DNA of 64,000 nt from Branchiibius cervicis (GTDB lineage Bacteria; Actinomycetota; Actinomycetes; Actinomycetales; Dermatophilaceae): NCBI RefSeq assembly GCF_042661605.1, contig NZ_JBHSWJ010000002.1, forward strand, positions 930,001 through 994,000, written 5' to 3'. A program made the translations under genes and the position numbers. This document shows positions 37,098-45,467 of the stretch, in pieces (within the stretch, counting starts at the first letter, position 1; the number at the start of each line of letters is the position of its first letter). Under the pieces are notes generated by a model. It saw nothing but the letters and a program-made list of their open reading frames with translations, was not told the origin of the DNA and ran no database searches.

Positions 37098-38156
37098 ATG
37101 TCGAATCCTGCCGAAACCGTGAATCTGGCCGTCATCGCTGGCGATGGGATCGGCCCGGAGGTAGTCGCCGAAGGGTTGAAGGTGCTCGACGCGGTCACCA
37201 CCGCAAAGGTCGCCCGCACCGAGTACGACCTGGGCGCGCGGCGCTGGCACGCCACGGGGGAGACGCTGCCGGACTCCGTGCTGGAGGAACTGCGCGATCA
37301 CGACGCGATCCTGCTCGGAGCCATCGGTGATCCCACCGTGCCCAGCGGCGTTCTCGAGCGGCAGTTGCTGCTGCGGATCCGGTTCGAGCTGGACCACTAC
37401 ATCAACCTGCGTCCGGCCAAGCTGTTCCCCGGCGTCGCCTCGCCGCTGGACGTGCAGCGGGTGGCCCCGGACGGTATCGACTTCGTCGTGGTCCGCGAGG
37501 GAACCGAGGGTCCGTACACCGGCAACGGCGGCGCCCTGCGCGTCGGCACGCCGCAGGAGCTGGCTACCGAGGTCAGCGTGAACACCCGCTTCGGCGTGGA
37601 GCGCACGGTCCGCGACGCGTTCGCCCGTGCGCAGGCCCGCGAGCGCAAACACCTGACGCTGTTGCACAAACACAACGTGCTGTCCTACGCGGGTCACCTG
37701 TGGCGGCGCACCGTCGAGGAAGTCGGGCAGGAGTTCCCCGAGGTCACCACGGCGTACGCCCACGTGGATGCGGCGACCATCTATCTGGCCACCGACCCCG
37801 GCCGCTTCGATGTGATCGTCACCGACAATCTCTTCGGCGACATCGTCACCGACCTGGCCGCCGCCGTCACCGGGGGCATCGGCCTGGCCGCCTCGGGCAA
37901 CATCAACCCCGACCGCACCGCGCCCAGCATGTTCGAGCCGGTGCACGGTTCCGCGCCCGATATCGCCGGTCAAGGCAAGGCCGACCCGACCGCGACCATC
38001 CTGTCGGTCGCCATGCTTCTGGAGCATCTGGGCCGCATCGACGAGGCTCGACGGATCGAGAACGCCGTGGCCGCGGACCTGGCCAGCCGTTCGGACACGG
38101 TCCGCAGCACCAGCGAGGTCGGTGACGCCATCGCCGCTGCCGCGACGCAGGGCTAG
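37098..38156 (+). CDS. leuB: 3-isopropylmalate dehydrogenase
   Basis: 352 residues. NAD- and Mg-dependent oxidative decarboxylation in leucine synthesis. VIAGDGIGPEVVAEGLKVLD at the start, FVVVREGTEGPYTGNGG, the substrate region LLHKHNVLSYAG, the metal Asp in FDVIVTDNLFGDIVTDLAAA and EPVHGSAPDIAGQGKADPTA all fit. The short 352-residue length matches the actinobacterial type. ilvE follows after 9 bases and has its own -10 box. Confidence 0.94.
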   Translation: MSNPAETVNLAVIAGDGIGPEVVAEGLKVLDAVTTAKVARTEYDLGARRWHATGETLPDSVLEELRDHDAILLGAIGDPTVPSGVLERQLLLRIRFELDHYINLRPAKLFPGVASPLDVQRVAPDGIDFVVVREGTEGPYTGNGGALRVGTPQELATEVSVNTRFGVERTVRDAFARAQARERKHLTLLHKHNVLSYAGHLWRRTVEEVGQEFPEVTTAYAHVDAATIYLATDPGRFDVIVTDNLFGDIVTDLAAAVTGGIGLAASGNINPDRTAPSMFEPVHGSAPDIAGQGKADPTATILSVAMLLEHLGRIDEARRIENAVAADLASRSDTVRSTSEVGDAIAAAATQG

Positions 38157-38159
38157 TCT
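38154..38159 (+). promoter_or_regulatory. -10 box of ilvE (leaderless)
   Basis: TAGTCT, whose TAG is also the leuB stop codon, followed by six bases to the ilvE ATG. Confidence 0.4.
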
Positions 38160-38165
38160 TTCGTC

Positions 38166-39263
38166 ATGGCACAGCAGCAGTTCACCGTGACGGAGCGACC
38201 CGACCGACTCGCCGAGATGGAGCGGCTCGCGGTGCTCGCCGACCCGGGTTTCGGCAAGACCTTCACCGACCACATGGTGGTCGCTAGCTGGGATCCCGAA
38301 AACGGCTGGCACGACTGGCAGGTCAAGCCCTACGGTCCGCTGGAGCTCGACCCGAGCGCGGCGGTGCTGCATTACGCCCAGGAGATCTTCGAGGGACTGA
38401 AGGCGTACCGCCACTCCGACGGCTCGGTGTGGACCTTCCGGCCCCAGTCCAACGCTGCGCGCTTCGCGCGTAGTGCCGCGCGTCTGGCCCTTCCGGTCCT
38501 TCCCGAGGCGGACTTCATCGAGTCGCTGAAGCAACTGGTCACGATCGACGAGCCCTGGGTGCCCGGCGCCGATGCAGGCGAGTCCAGCCTCTACCTGCGG
38601 CCGTTCATGTTCGCCTCGGAATCCTTCCTGGGTGTGCGCCCGGCGCTCGGCGTCACCTACGCGGTGATCGCCTCGCCGGCTGGCGCGTACTTCTCCGGTG
38701 GCGTGAAGCCGGTCTCGCTGTGGATCTCCCAGCACTACTCGCGCGCCGGTGTCGGTGGGACCGGCGCGGCCAAGTGCGGCGGCAACTACGCCGCATCTCT
38801 GGCTGCCCAGATCGAGGCGAGCGAGCACGGGTGCGACCAGAGCGTCTTCCTGGACTCGGTCGAGCAGAAGTGGATCGAGGAACTCGGCGGGATGAACCTC
38901 TTCCTGGTGTACGCCGACGGGCGGCTGGTGACCCCGGCGCTGACCGGATCGATCCTCGAAGGCGTGACCCGCGACTCCATCCTGGAGCTGGCCAAGGACC
39001 TCGATCTGCAGCCGGAGGAACGCCGGATCAGCATCGACGAGTGGCGCGAAGGCATCGAATCCGGCCAGGTCACTGAGGCATTCGCCTGCGGGACCGCCGC
39101 CGTCGTCACACCGGTCGGCCGGTTGGTCTGGGAGGGCGGCGAGATCTCGATGGGCCCGGAGGGCACCGCTGGCCCGGTTGCCGATCGGATCCGCAGCACG
39201 CTGCTGGGCATCCAGAAGGGTCAGTTGGCGGACACCCACGGTTGGTTGACCCGACTGATCTGA
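38166..39263 (+). CDS. ilvE: Branched-chain amino acid aminotransferase
   Basis: 365 residues, fold-type IV PLP aminotransferase making Val, Leu and Ile from their keto acids. LHYAQEIFEGLKAYRHSDGS, SLYLRPFMFASESFLGVRPA, the PLP-lysine region AAKCGGNYAASLAAQ, and EEWRIS-like EERRISIDEWREGIESGQV with AFACGTAAVVTPVG. The length fits the bacterial/mycobacterial IlvE type. It belongs to the same pathway cluster as leuB and cimA. Confidence 0.95.
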   Translation: MAQQQFTVTERPDRLAEMERLAVLADPGFGKTFTDHMVVASWDPENGWHDWQVKPYGPLELDPSAAVLHYAQEIFEGLKAYRHSDGSVWTFRPQSNAARFARSAARLALPVLPEADFIESLKQLVTIDEPWVPGADAGESSLYLRPFMFASESFLGVRPALGVTYAVIASPAGAYFSGGVKPVSLWISQHYSRAGVGGTGAAKCGGNYAASLAAQIEASEHGCDQSVFLDSVEQKWIEELGGMNLFLVYADGRLVTPALTGSILEGVTRDSILELAKDLDLQPEERRISIDEWREGIESGQVTEAFACGTAAVVTPVGRLVWEGGEISMGPEGTAGPVADRIRSTLLGIQKGQLADTHGWLTRLI

Positions 39264-39286
39264 GGGTGCTTGGTCACTCCCAGCGA

Positions 39287-39353
39287 ATATGCGCGGGTTG
39301 TCGACAGATGCGCGGGCTGTAGAGCGCGCAAACGTTGGTAACCCGCGCGTATC
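39287..39353. repeat. Short direct and inverted repeats downstream of ilvE
   Basis: Two direct copies of ATGCGCGGG about 22 bases apart, and an inverted CCCGCGCGTAT about 30 bases on. They could fold into a large hairpin after ilvE. The stretch 39264-39598 contains no conventional gene; it holds this repeat and the cimA leader. Confidence 0.45.
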
Positions 39354-39391
39354 CATTTGTCTTGATTACTGAGACAGCAGGTGCAACTCGT

Positions 39392-39420
39392 GGACGGCCC
39401 TCGACCGGCCGTGCCATGGT
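39392..39420 (+). promoter_or_regulatory. Candidate promoter of the cimA leader
   Basis: TGGACG -35 (39392-39397?) lies 17 bases ahead of a CATGGT -10 (39415-39420). Transcription would start at the leader GTG at 39427. Register may be off by one base. Confidence 0.4.
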
Positions 39421-39426
39421 GTGAGC

Positions 39427-39456
39427 GTGTTGACGACCACCGTCATTATCGCGTAG
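39427..39456 (+). CDS. cimA leader peptide VLTTTVIIA
   Basis: Nine codons from GTG, with a run Val-Ile-Ile before the terminal Ala and TAG. A hairpin and then a T-tailed terminator follow at once. Stalling on Ile or Val codons would relieve termination before citramalate synthase, the isoleucine-specific entry enzyme. No Shine-Dalgarno; probably leaderless. Confidence 0.7.
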   Translation: MLTTTVIIA

Positions 39457-39480
39457 CGCGTCGGATCCTCTCCGGCGCGC
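39456..39480 (+). promoter_or_regulatory. Attenuator pause hairpin of cimA
   Basis: GCGCGTCGGA pairs with TCCGGCGCGC around a TCCTC loop (10 pairs, one G-U). It begins at the leader stop codon. Confidence 0.65.
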
Positions 39481-39509
39481 AACCTCCCGTTACCCCGGGA
39501 GGTTTTTTC
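39481..39509 (+). terminator. Attenuator terminator before cimA
   Basis: AACCTCCCG and CGGGAGGTT flank a short TTACCC loop, followed by a run of T (39503-39508). The cimA start lies 55 to 90 bases downstream. Confidence 0.8.
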
Positions 39510-39598
39510 ATGTCCACCGACACCCCGGGTGGCATGAGGCGACCGGGAGGATCCGACGACACGTGACACATCTGCGACCACCGAAGAAGACAACCAGC

Positions 39599-41182
39599 AT
39601 GAGCGACCTGCACGTCTACGACACGACCCTGCGCGACGGGGCCCAGCAAGAAGGTCTGAACCTCACCGCGAGCGACAAGCTGGCCATTGCGACGCATCTG
39701 GACGCCATGGGTTTCGGGTTCATCGAGGGCGGCTGGCCCAGTGCCAACCCCACGGACACCGAGTTTTTCGCCCGCGCCCGTGCGGAGCTGACGCTGCACA
39801 GCGCCGTACTCGCCGCATTCGGTGCCACCCGGCGAGCCGGCGGACGAGCCAGCGAAGATCCGCAGGTGCTGGCCCTACTGGACGCACAGACGCCTGTGAT
39901 CACCCTGGTGGCCAAGTCCCACGTACGGCATGTCACGGATGCGCTGCGCACCACCCTCGAGGAGAACCTGGCCATGATCCAGGACACGGTGAGCTTCCTG
40001 GCCGCTCAGGGCAGGCGCGTCTTCCTCGACGCCGAGCACTTCTTCGACGGGTACTACCTGGACCGGGACTACGCCCTCAGCGTCGTGCGGACCGCGGCGC
40101 AGGCCGGCGCCGAGGTCGTTGCTTTGTGCGACACCAACGGCGGCATGCTGCCGCACCAGGTCGAGGCCGTGGTGGCCGACGTACGGGCGACGACCGGAGC
40201 CCGGCTCGGCATCCACGCGCACAACGACACCGGCTGCGCAGTGGCCAATTCCGTGGCCGCGGTGCGGGCCGGCGCCACCCATGTCCAGGGGACGGTCAAC
40301 GGGTACGGCGAGCGGACCGGTAACGCCGACCTGGTCACCACCGCGGCCGACCTGCAACTCAAACTCGGCTACGACCTGATCGCGCCCGAGGCTCTGTCCC
40401 AGGCATTGCACCTCTCGCACGCGATCGCCGAGGTCACCAACATCGCGCCGGCGGGTCGCCAGCCCTACGTGGGCGCTAGCGCGTTCGCGCACAAGGCCGG
40501 TCTGCACGCCAGCGCTCTGAAAGTCGATCCCGACCTGTACCAGCACATCGATCCCGCCCTGGTCGGCAACTCGATGCGCACCCTCGTGTCCGACATGGCC
40601 GGCCGGGCCAGCATCGAGCTCAAGGGTCGCGAGCTCGGATACGACCTCAGTGACGACCCGGCGCTGCTGGCGCGTGTGGTGGCGCGAGTCAAAGAGCTCG
40701 AGCAGCAGGGCTGGACGTTCGATGCCGCGGACGCCTCGTTCGAATTGCTCCTGAGGACCGAAGCCAGCGGTGAGATCCTGCGCTACTTCGAAGAAGAGTC
40801 ATGGCGGATCCTGATCGACTCGGCCTCGGGTGAGCACGAATCCCTTTCGGAGGCAACGGTCAAGCTGCACGCCGCAGGCCGTCGGCGGGTCGCGACCGGC
40901 GAGGGCAACGGCCCGGTGAATGCCCTCGACCATGCACTGCGCGAGGCCCTGGCCGACGCCTACCCGGAGCTGGCGAAGTTCGAGCTGACCGACTTCCGGG
41001 TGCGCATCCTGGACGCCGATCGGGGCACCGACGCAACGACGCGCGTCCTGATCACGACCAGTGACGCGCAGAACACCTGGACGACGGTGGGCGTGGCACC
41101 CAACATCGTGCACGCCAGTTGGGTCGCCCTGGTCGATTCGTTCAGTTACGGACTGCTGAAGGCCGGGGTCGAGCCGCGGTGA
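39599..41182 (+). CDS. cimA: Citramalate synthase
   Basis: 527 residues. Condenses acetyl-CoA and pyruvate to (R)-citramalate, a threonine-independent route to isoleucine. HMGL-like barrel: LHVYDTTLRDGAQQEGLNLT, DAEHFFDGYYLDRDYALSVV, metal site HAHNDTGCAVANS and GTVNGYGERTGNADLVTT. The YDTTLRDGAQQEG form and the GPVNALDHALREAL C-terminal LeuA-type regulatory domain separate CimA from 2-isopropylmalate and homocitrate synthase. A GTG at 39563 would add 12 residues; the ATG at 39599 opens at the conserved motif. It overlaps the convergent gene by 41 bases. Confidence 0.92.
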   Translation: MSDLHVYDTTLRDGAQQEGLNLTASDKLAIATHLDAMGFGFIEGGWPSANPTDTEFFARARAELTLHSAVLAAFGATRRAGGRASEDPQVLALLDAQTPVITLVAKSHVRHVTDALRTTLEENLAMIQDTVSFLAAQGRRVFLDAEHFFDGYYLDRDYALSVVRTAAQAGAEVVALCDTNGGMLPHQVEAVVADVRATTGARLGIHAHNDTGCAVANSVAAVRAGATHVQGTVNGYGERTGNADLVTTAADLQLKLGYDLIAPEALSQALHLSHAIAEVTNIAPAGRQPYVGASAFAHKAGLHASALKVDPDLYQHIDPALVGNSMRTLVSDMAGRASIELKGRELGYDLSDDPALLARVVARVKELEQQGWTFDAADASFELLLRTEASGEILRYFEEESWRILIDSASGEHESLSEATVKLHAAGRRRVATGEGNGPVNALDHALREALADAYPELAKFELTDFRVRILDADRGTDATTRVLITTSDAQNTWTTVGVAPNIVHASWVALVDSFSYGLLKAGVEPR

Positions 41183-42065
41183 GCGCATCGTCGATGTGCT
41201 CGATGAGCCGGTGACGTAGCCGGGTGCTGCGCTGCGCGAAGGCCCTCTGCCGGCGGATGTATTCGGCCTTGCCGTTCGGGGTCTCGATGCACACCGGGTC
41301 GTAGCCGAGATCGCGCAGATCGTACGGCGATGCCTCCATGTCCAGGACCCGCACCTCGGTCGCGAGCTCGAAACAGTCGGCGACCAACTCGCTGGGTAGC
41401 AGCGGGGTGAGCTTGTAGGCCCACTTGTACAGATCCATCGCCGCATGCAGGCATCCGGGCTGCTCGAGACTGGTCTGTGAATCCCGTTGCAGAACAGTCA
41501 GATTCAGGGGTCGTGCAGGTGCGGTGAAGAATCGATACGCGTCGTAGTGCGTGCACCTGAGTTGATGGCTGCGCACCACCTCGTCGGTGCCTTCGCCGCC
41601 CAGGCGCAAGGGCCAGTCGGTGTGCCGGATCCCGTCGCGTCCGGCGCGGTACACCATCGCCCACTCGTGCAACCCGAAGCAACCGAATTGCGCCGCCCGG
41701 TCCGCAGTGCCGGCCAGCAACTCCCGGACGAACTGCGCGCTCGAGCCGCGGTGGGTCAGGAAGTCCGGCAGGTCGACATACGCCGAGTGCTCACCCTTGG
41801 TGTAGAAGCGCCACTGCGCGTGGGGTGCGGCCAGGGGAACTTCGACTCCGGCGCCCGGATGCCACCGGCGCAGTTGGGCCGGCCGGAAGGAGTAGTAGGT
41901 GAACAGGAAGTCCGCGACGGGGTGCTTGACCCCTTCCTCACGGCGGGAGAGGTGCTGTGCCACCAGCGCATCGACACGCGCATGGTGGGCCGCCTGTCGT
42001 TGCTGCCAGCTGTCCATGGTGATCGGCGCCCATTCTACGGAAGCCGGCTGGCCGGGTTCGGACAC
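41142..42065 (-). CDS. Conserved actinobacterial protein, often labelled 3-methyladenine DNA glycosylase
   Basis: 307 residues, soluble, Trp/His/Tyr-rich. Characteristic stretches are HPVADFLFTYYSFRPAQLRR, QFGCFGLHEWAMVYR, HQLRCTHYDAYRFFT, QPGCLHAAMDLYKWAYKL and LDMEASPYDLRDLGYDPVCI. I recall close relatives across actinobacteria, many annotated as 3-methyladenine DNA glycosylase without clear helix-hairpin-helix or AAG features, and I see none here. Treat the enzymatic label as unproven. It converges on cimA with a 41-base overlap. Confidence 0.8.
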   Translation of the reverse strand: MSEPGQPASVEWAPITMDSWQQRQAAHHARVDALVAQHLSRREEGVKHPVADFLFTYYSFRPAQLRRWHPGAGVEVPLAAPHAQWRFYTKGEHSAYVDLPDFLTHRGSSAQFVRELLAGTADRAAQFGCFGLHEWAMVYRAGRDGIRHTDWPLRLGGEGTDEVVRSHQLRCTHYDAYRFFTAPARPLNLTVLQRDSQTSLEQPGCLHAAMDLYKWAYKLTPLLPSELVADCFELATEVRVLDMEASPYDLRDLGYDPVCIETPNGKAEYIRRQRAFAQRSTRLRHRLIEHIDDALTAARPRPSAVRN

Positions 42066-42114
42066 GCCACGAGTTGCGGTGACTTACTGTGAGGTAGGCC
42101 ACAGTGGGTGGCCG

Positions 42115-42969
42115 ATGACTGGAAGGACCGTTGATCCGGTGCGTACTCGCGTGACTTTGATTCTCCTGAGCATCATGGCTCTCGTTCTCGGCACGGCGCT
42201 GGTGGCTCCCGGCGCTGCCAACGCCTCGACGCCGAAGGCGGGTTGGTATCTCGCACTGGGTGATTCGCTGGCAGCCGGTTACCAGCCCGGGCAGGGTGAC
42301 GACAAGACCGGCGGTTACGTGGGCCAGGTCGCTGCCTCACTGCAGGCACCGCTGACCAACCTGGCCTGCTCGGGCGAGACGACCAGCAGCTACCTGGGTA
42401 AGACCGCCAACCGCTGCTACCCCGGCAGCAGCCAGGAAGCGGCCGCCGTGGCGTTCCTGGACGCTCACGCGGGAACGGCCGGTGTCATCACCATCGATGT
42501 CGGCGCCAACGACGTCGACGGCTGTGTCCCCGGCGGCCAGCTGGACCTGAAATGCATCGGGAACGGCTTGGGCACCGTCGGCACGAACCTGCCGGCGATC
42601 CTGTCCACGCTGCGTCAGCACGCCCCGACCTCGCGGATCGTGGTGCTGAACTACTACAACCCGTTCCTGGCGGCGTACCTGCAGTCCTCCACACGGACCG
42701 TCGCGATTCTCTCGATGCCGCTGGCCAACGTCCTGAACGGCATCATCGGCATCTCGGCTGCCAGTGTGGGCGGCCGCACCGCAAACGTCGCAGGAATCTT
42801 CCAGAGCGACAACATCTGGACCCGCACGACGCTGCCCGGTGTGGGCAGCGTGCCGACCAACGTCGCCCTGATCTGTTCCTGGACCTGGATGTGCGTGCGC
42901 GGAGACATTCACGCCAACGACACGGGATACACCAAGCTGGCCACGGCAGTGCAGCAGCAACTGCGCTGA
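42115..42969 (+). CDS. Secreted SGNH/GDSL-type hydrolase
   Basis: 284 residues from the ATG; a GTG at 42139 with GGAAGGA upstream is an equally good start. A signal peptide (LILLSIMALVLGTALVAPGA, cleavage near ANAS) precedes an SGNH fold: block I YLALGDSLAAGYQPG (Ser), block III TIDVGANDVDGC (Asn) and block V RGDIHANDTGY (Asp-His). Several Cys pairs suggest disulfides. Probably an esterase or lipase outside the cell. A hairpin terminator follows. Confidence 0.87.
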   Translation: MTGRTVDPVRTRVTLILLSIMALVLGTALVAPGAANASTPKAGWYLALGDSLAAGYQPGQGDDKTGGYVGQVAASLQAPLTNLACSGETTSSYLGKTANRCYPGSSQEAAAVAFLDAHAGTAGVITIDVGANDVDGCVPGGQLDLKCIGNGLGTVGTNLPAILSTLRQHAPTSRIVVLNYYNPFLAAYLQSSTRTVAILSMPLANVLNGIIGISAASVGGRTANVAGIFQSDNIWTRTTLPGVGSVPTNVALICSWTWMCVRGDIHANDTGYTKLATAVQQQLR

Positions 42970-42978
42970 TGGGTGTCG

Positions 42979-43004
42979 GTCCGGCCGGTTCGCACCGGCC
43001 GGAC
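42979..43004 (+). terminator. Hairpin after the SGNH hydrolase gene
   Basis: 11-bp perfect stem (GTCCGGCCGGT) with a TCGC tetraloop, 10 bases after the stop. No T run. Confidence 0.6.
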
Positions 43005-43028
43005 TGCGCAGTCGCACCGCGGGGCTCG

Positions 43029-43034
43029 TAGGCT
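43029..43034 (+). promoter_or_regulatory. -10 box of the FAH-family gene (leaderless)
   Basis: TAGGCT, six bases before the ATG at 43041. Confidence 0.45.
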
Positions 43035-43040
43035 GCTCAC

Positions 43041-43814
43041 ATGCGAATCGCGCGGTACACCGATGGCGGCGACCCGACGTACGGACTGGTCGACGGGGCA
43101 GGGGAGAAGATCGCCCAGATCAGCGGCGACCCGCTCTACACCAAGATCGAGCTGACCGGCGTGACGACAACCGTCGAGGAGGTGCGGTTGCTGGCGCCGG
43201 TGATCCCGCGCTCGAAGGTGATCGGGATCGGTAAGAACTACGCCGAACATGCCCGCGAAATGGGCGGCGAGGCGCCCGCGCAGCCGTTGATGTTCCTGGT
43301 CCCCAACACCGCGGTGATCGGCCCGGACGACCCGGTTGTCATGCCCCCGGCCAGCGAACGCGTCGATTACGAGGGCGAACTGGCCGTTGTGATCGGTCGG
43401 CTCTGCAAGGACATCGAGCCCGATGAGGCCGCGAAGGTCATCTACGGATACACCTGCGGCAACGACGTCACCGCCCGGGATCTGCAGAAGTCCGACGGCC
43501 AATGGTCCCGGGCCAAGGGTTTCGACACGTTCTGCCCGCTCGGCCCGTGGATCGAGACCGATCTGGACGCCAGCGACCTGCGCGTGGTCACCCGCCTGGA
43601 TGGTGAGGTCGTCCAGGACGGCACCACCGCCGACATGATCCATGACATTCCCACGCTGATCTCCTACGCATCGAAGGCATTCACCCTGTTGCCCGGTGAC
43701 GTGATCCTCACCGGCACACCCGAGGGCGTCGGCCCGGTCCAGCCCGGTCAGCGGGTGGAGGTCGAGATCGAGGGCGTGGGCACGCTGGGCAACCCGTTCG
43801 TCCGGCACGACTGA
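43041..43814 (+). CDS. Fumarylacetoacetate hydrolase family protein
   Basis: 257 residues. SKVIGIGKNYAEHAREMGGE, PPASERVDYEGELAVVIG with metal-binding Glu residues, GYTCGNDVTARDLQKSDGQW and VILTGTPEGVGPVQPGQRVE are family marks. Members hydrolyse or decarboxylate beta-keto acids and acylpyruvates (oxaloacetate decarboxylase, acylpyruvase, 2-hydroxyhepta-2,4-dienedioate isomerase). Substrate not determinable. It lies 3 bases upstream of murI. Confidence 0.88.
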   Translation: MRIARYTDGGDPTYGLVDGAGEKIAQISGDPLYTKIELTGVTTTVEEVRLLAPVIPRSKVIGIGKNYAEHAREMGGEAPAQPLMFLVPNTAVIGPDDPVVMPPASERVDYEGELAVVIGRLCKDIEPDEAAKVIYGYTCGNDVTARDLQKSDGQWSRAKGFDTFCPLGPWIETDLDASDLRVVTRLDGEVVQDGTTADMIHDIPTLISYASKAFTLLPGDVILTGTPEGVGPVQPGQRVEVEIEGVGTLGNPFVRHD

Positions 43815-43817
43815 CCG

Positions 43818-44651
43818 ATGGACCAGGAGCTGGCGACCGCACCGATCGGCATCTTCGACAGCGGGTACGGCGGGCTGACCGTGGCCCGCGGTGTGCTGGA
43901 CCAGATGCCGCACGAGTCGATCGTCTACCTCGGCGACACCGCGCACGCACCGTACGGCCCGCGCCCGATCGCACAGACCCGGCAGTTGGCGCTCGGCTGC
44001 TTGGACCGGTTGGTCGACCACGGCGTCAAAGCCCTGGTGATCGCGTGCAACACCGCCTCGGCGGCGATGTTGCACGACGCCCGCGAGCGGTACGACGTGC
44101 CGGTCGTCGAGGTCATCCGGCCCGCCGTACGCCGCGCGGTCCGGGCCACCCGCAGCGGTTCGATCGGTGTGATTTCCACCACGGGCACCCATCAGTCGGG
44201 TGCCTACCTGGACGCGTTCGCGGCCGCCCCGCATCTGCAGGTGCAATCGCGGCCTTGCCCGCGATTCGTGGAGTTCGTGGAGGCCGGGGTCACCAGCGGC
44301 CCGGAGCTGTTGGAGCACGCGCACACGTATCTGGAGCCGCTGCGAGAATCCGGCATCGACACCCTCATTCTGGGTTGTACGCATTACCCTCTGCTCACCG
44401 GCGTGATCTCGTACGTGATGGGGGACGGTGTCACGTTGGTCTCATCCGCCGACGAGACAGCCAAGGAGTTGTACCGAGTGCTGGCCGACGCCCAGATGCT
44501 GCGACCCGATTATCTTCCGGCGCCGAGTCATTCGTTCACCACCACCGGTGACCCGGAAGTGTTCCGCCGGTTGTCGACCCGATTCCTGGGCTTTGGTGGG
44601 GCTCCCGACGAGGTGTACCGGGGCGCGTTCCACCAAGTGGTCGTCTCCTGA
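43818..44651 (+). CDS. murI: Glutamate racemase
   Basis: 277 residues. Cofactor-independent supply of D-glutamate for peptidoglycan. IGIFDSGYGGLTVARGVLDQ, the first catalytic Cys in ALVIACNTASAAML, and the second in ILGCTHYPLLTGVI. ATG at 43818. Its stop overlaps the start of the MBL gene (TGATG). The order murI - MBL protein - rph - rdgB is conserved in actinobacteria. Confidence 0.95.
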   Translation: MDQELATAPIGIFDSGYGGLTVARGVLDQMPHESIVYLGDTAHAPYGPRPIAQTRQLALGCLDRLVDHGVKALVIACNTASAAMLHDARERYDVPVVEVIRPAVRRAVRATRSGSIGVISTTGTHQSGAYLDAFAAAPHLQVQSRPCPRFVEFVEAGVTSGPELLEHAHTYLEPLRESGIDTLILGCTHYPLLTGVISYVMGDGVTLVSSADETAKELYRVLADAQMLRPDYLPAPSHSFTTTGDPEVFRRLSTRFLGFGGAPDEVYRGAFHQVVVS

Positions 44652-45439
44652 TGCGCCTGACCGTCGTCGGCTGCGCCGGCTCCTTCGCCGGGCCCGCCTC
44701 GCCCGCGTCCTGCTATCTCGTGCAGGCCGAGCACAAAGGCCGCACCTGGAACCTGGTGCTCGACCTCGGCAACGGTTCGCTCGGCCCGCTCCAGGGTCTG
44801 ATCGACCTGCATGACATCGACGCGCTGGTCCTTTCGCACCTGCACCCGGACCACTGCATGGATGTCACCGGGCTGTTCGTCGTGCAGAAGTACCACCCGT
44901 CGCGGCCCCCGGAGGACACCCGCCGGCTGCCCATCTACGGCCCGCAGGACACCGCCGCACGTCTGGTGCGTGCCAACGCCGTCACCTTGTCCGAGTCCAA
45001 GGATCCGCACGGGATGGACCCGGAGTTCGACTTCCGGGTGCTCACCCACAAGGAACCCTTCACGGTCGGTCCGTTCCGGATCACACCGTTCCGGGTGAAC
45101 CACCCGGTCGAGGCGTACGGCGTGCGCGTGGCGGCCGGCGACCGCGTGCTGGTCTACACCGGCGACACCGACGACACCCCGGTCCTCGACGAACTGATGG
45201 CCGGCGCCCACCTGGCGCTGACCGATTCGGCCTACCAGGAAGAACGCGACACCATTGTCGGGATCCACCTGTCCGGTCGGCGCGCGGCGACGGCCGCCGT
45301 ACGCGCCGGAGGCGTCCAGCGTTTGATGCTGACCCACATCCCGGTCTGGAACGACCCTGCGGACTGCGTCGCCGAAGCGGCGCAGGTCTGGCCCGGCGAG
45401 GTCGAACTGGCGCAAGCGGGTCAGACCTACGAAGTCTGA
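44651..45439 (+). CDS. MBL-fold metallo-hydrolase (Rv1339-like)
   Basis: 262 residues. Metal ligands HLHPDHCMDVTG, the Asp of YTGDTDDTPVLDE and the late His of LTHIPVWND. The order murI-this-rph and overall length match the mycobacterial Rv1339 type, reported as an atypical cyclic-nucleotide phosphodiesterase; that function is by analogy only. ATG overlaps the murI stop. Confidence 0.86.
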   Translation: MRLTVVGCAGSFAGPASPASCYLVQAEHKGRTWNLVLDLGNGSLGPLQGLIDLHDIDALVLSHLHPDHCMDVTGLFVVQKYHPSRPPEDTRRLPIYGPQDTAARLVRANAVTLSESKDPHGMDPEFDFRVLTHKEPFTVGPFRITPFRVNHPVEAYGVRVAAGDRVLVYTGDTDDTPVLDELMAGAHLALTDSAYQEERDTIVGIHLSGRRAATAAVRAGGVQRLMLTHIPVWNDPADCVAEAAQVWPGEVELAQAGQTYEV

Positions 45440-45454
45440 CGGGCCCGTCCGACC

Positions 45455-45460
45455 TACCCT
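45455..45460 (+). promoter_or_regulatory. -10 box of rph (leaderless)
   Basis: TACCCT, seven bases before the ATG at 45468. Confidence 0.4.
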
Positions 45461-45467
45461 GGGAGCC

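Noticed and set aside
37032..39356. 774-codon minus-strand ORF
   Set aside because: Antisense to leuB and ilvE; Gly/Arg/His-rich with no motifs.
41142..42065. Confident DNA glycosylase
   Set aside because: No helix-hairpin-helix or known glycosylase catalytic motif is visible; the label seems inherited.
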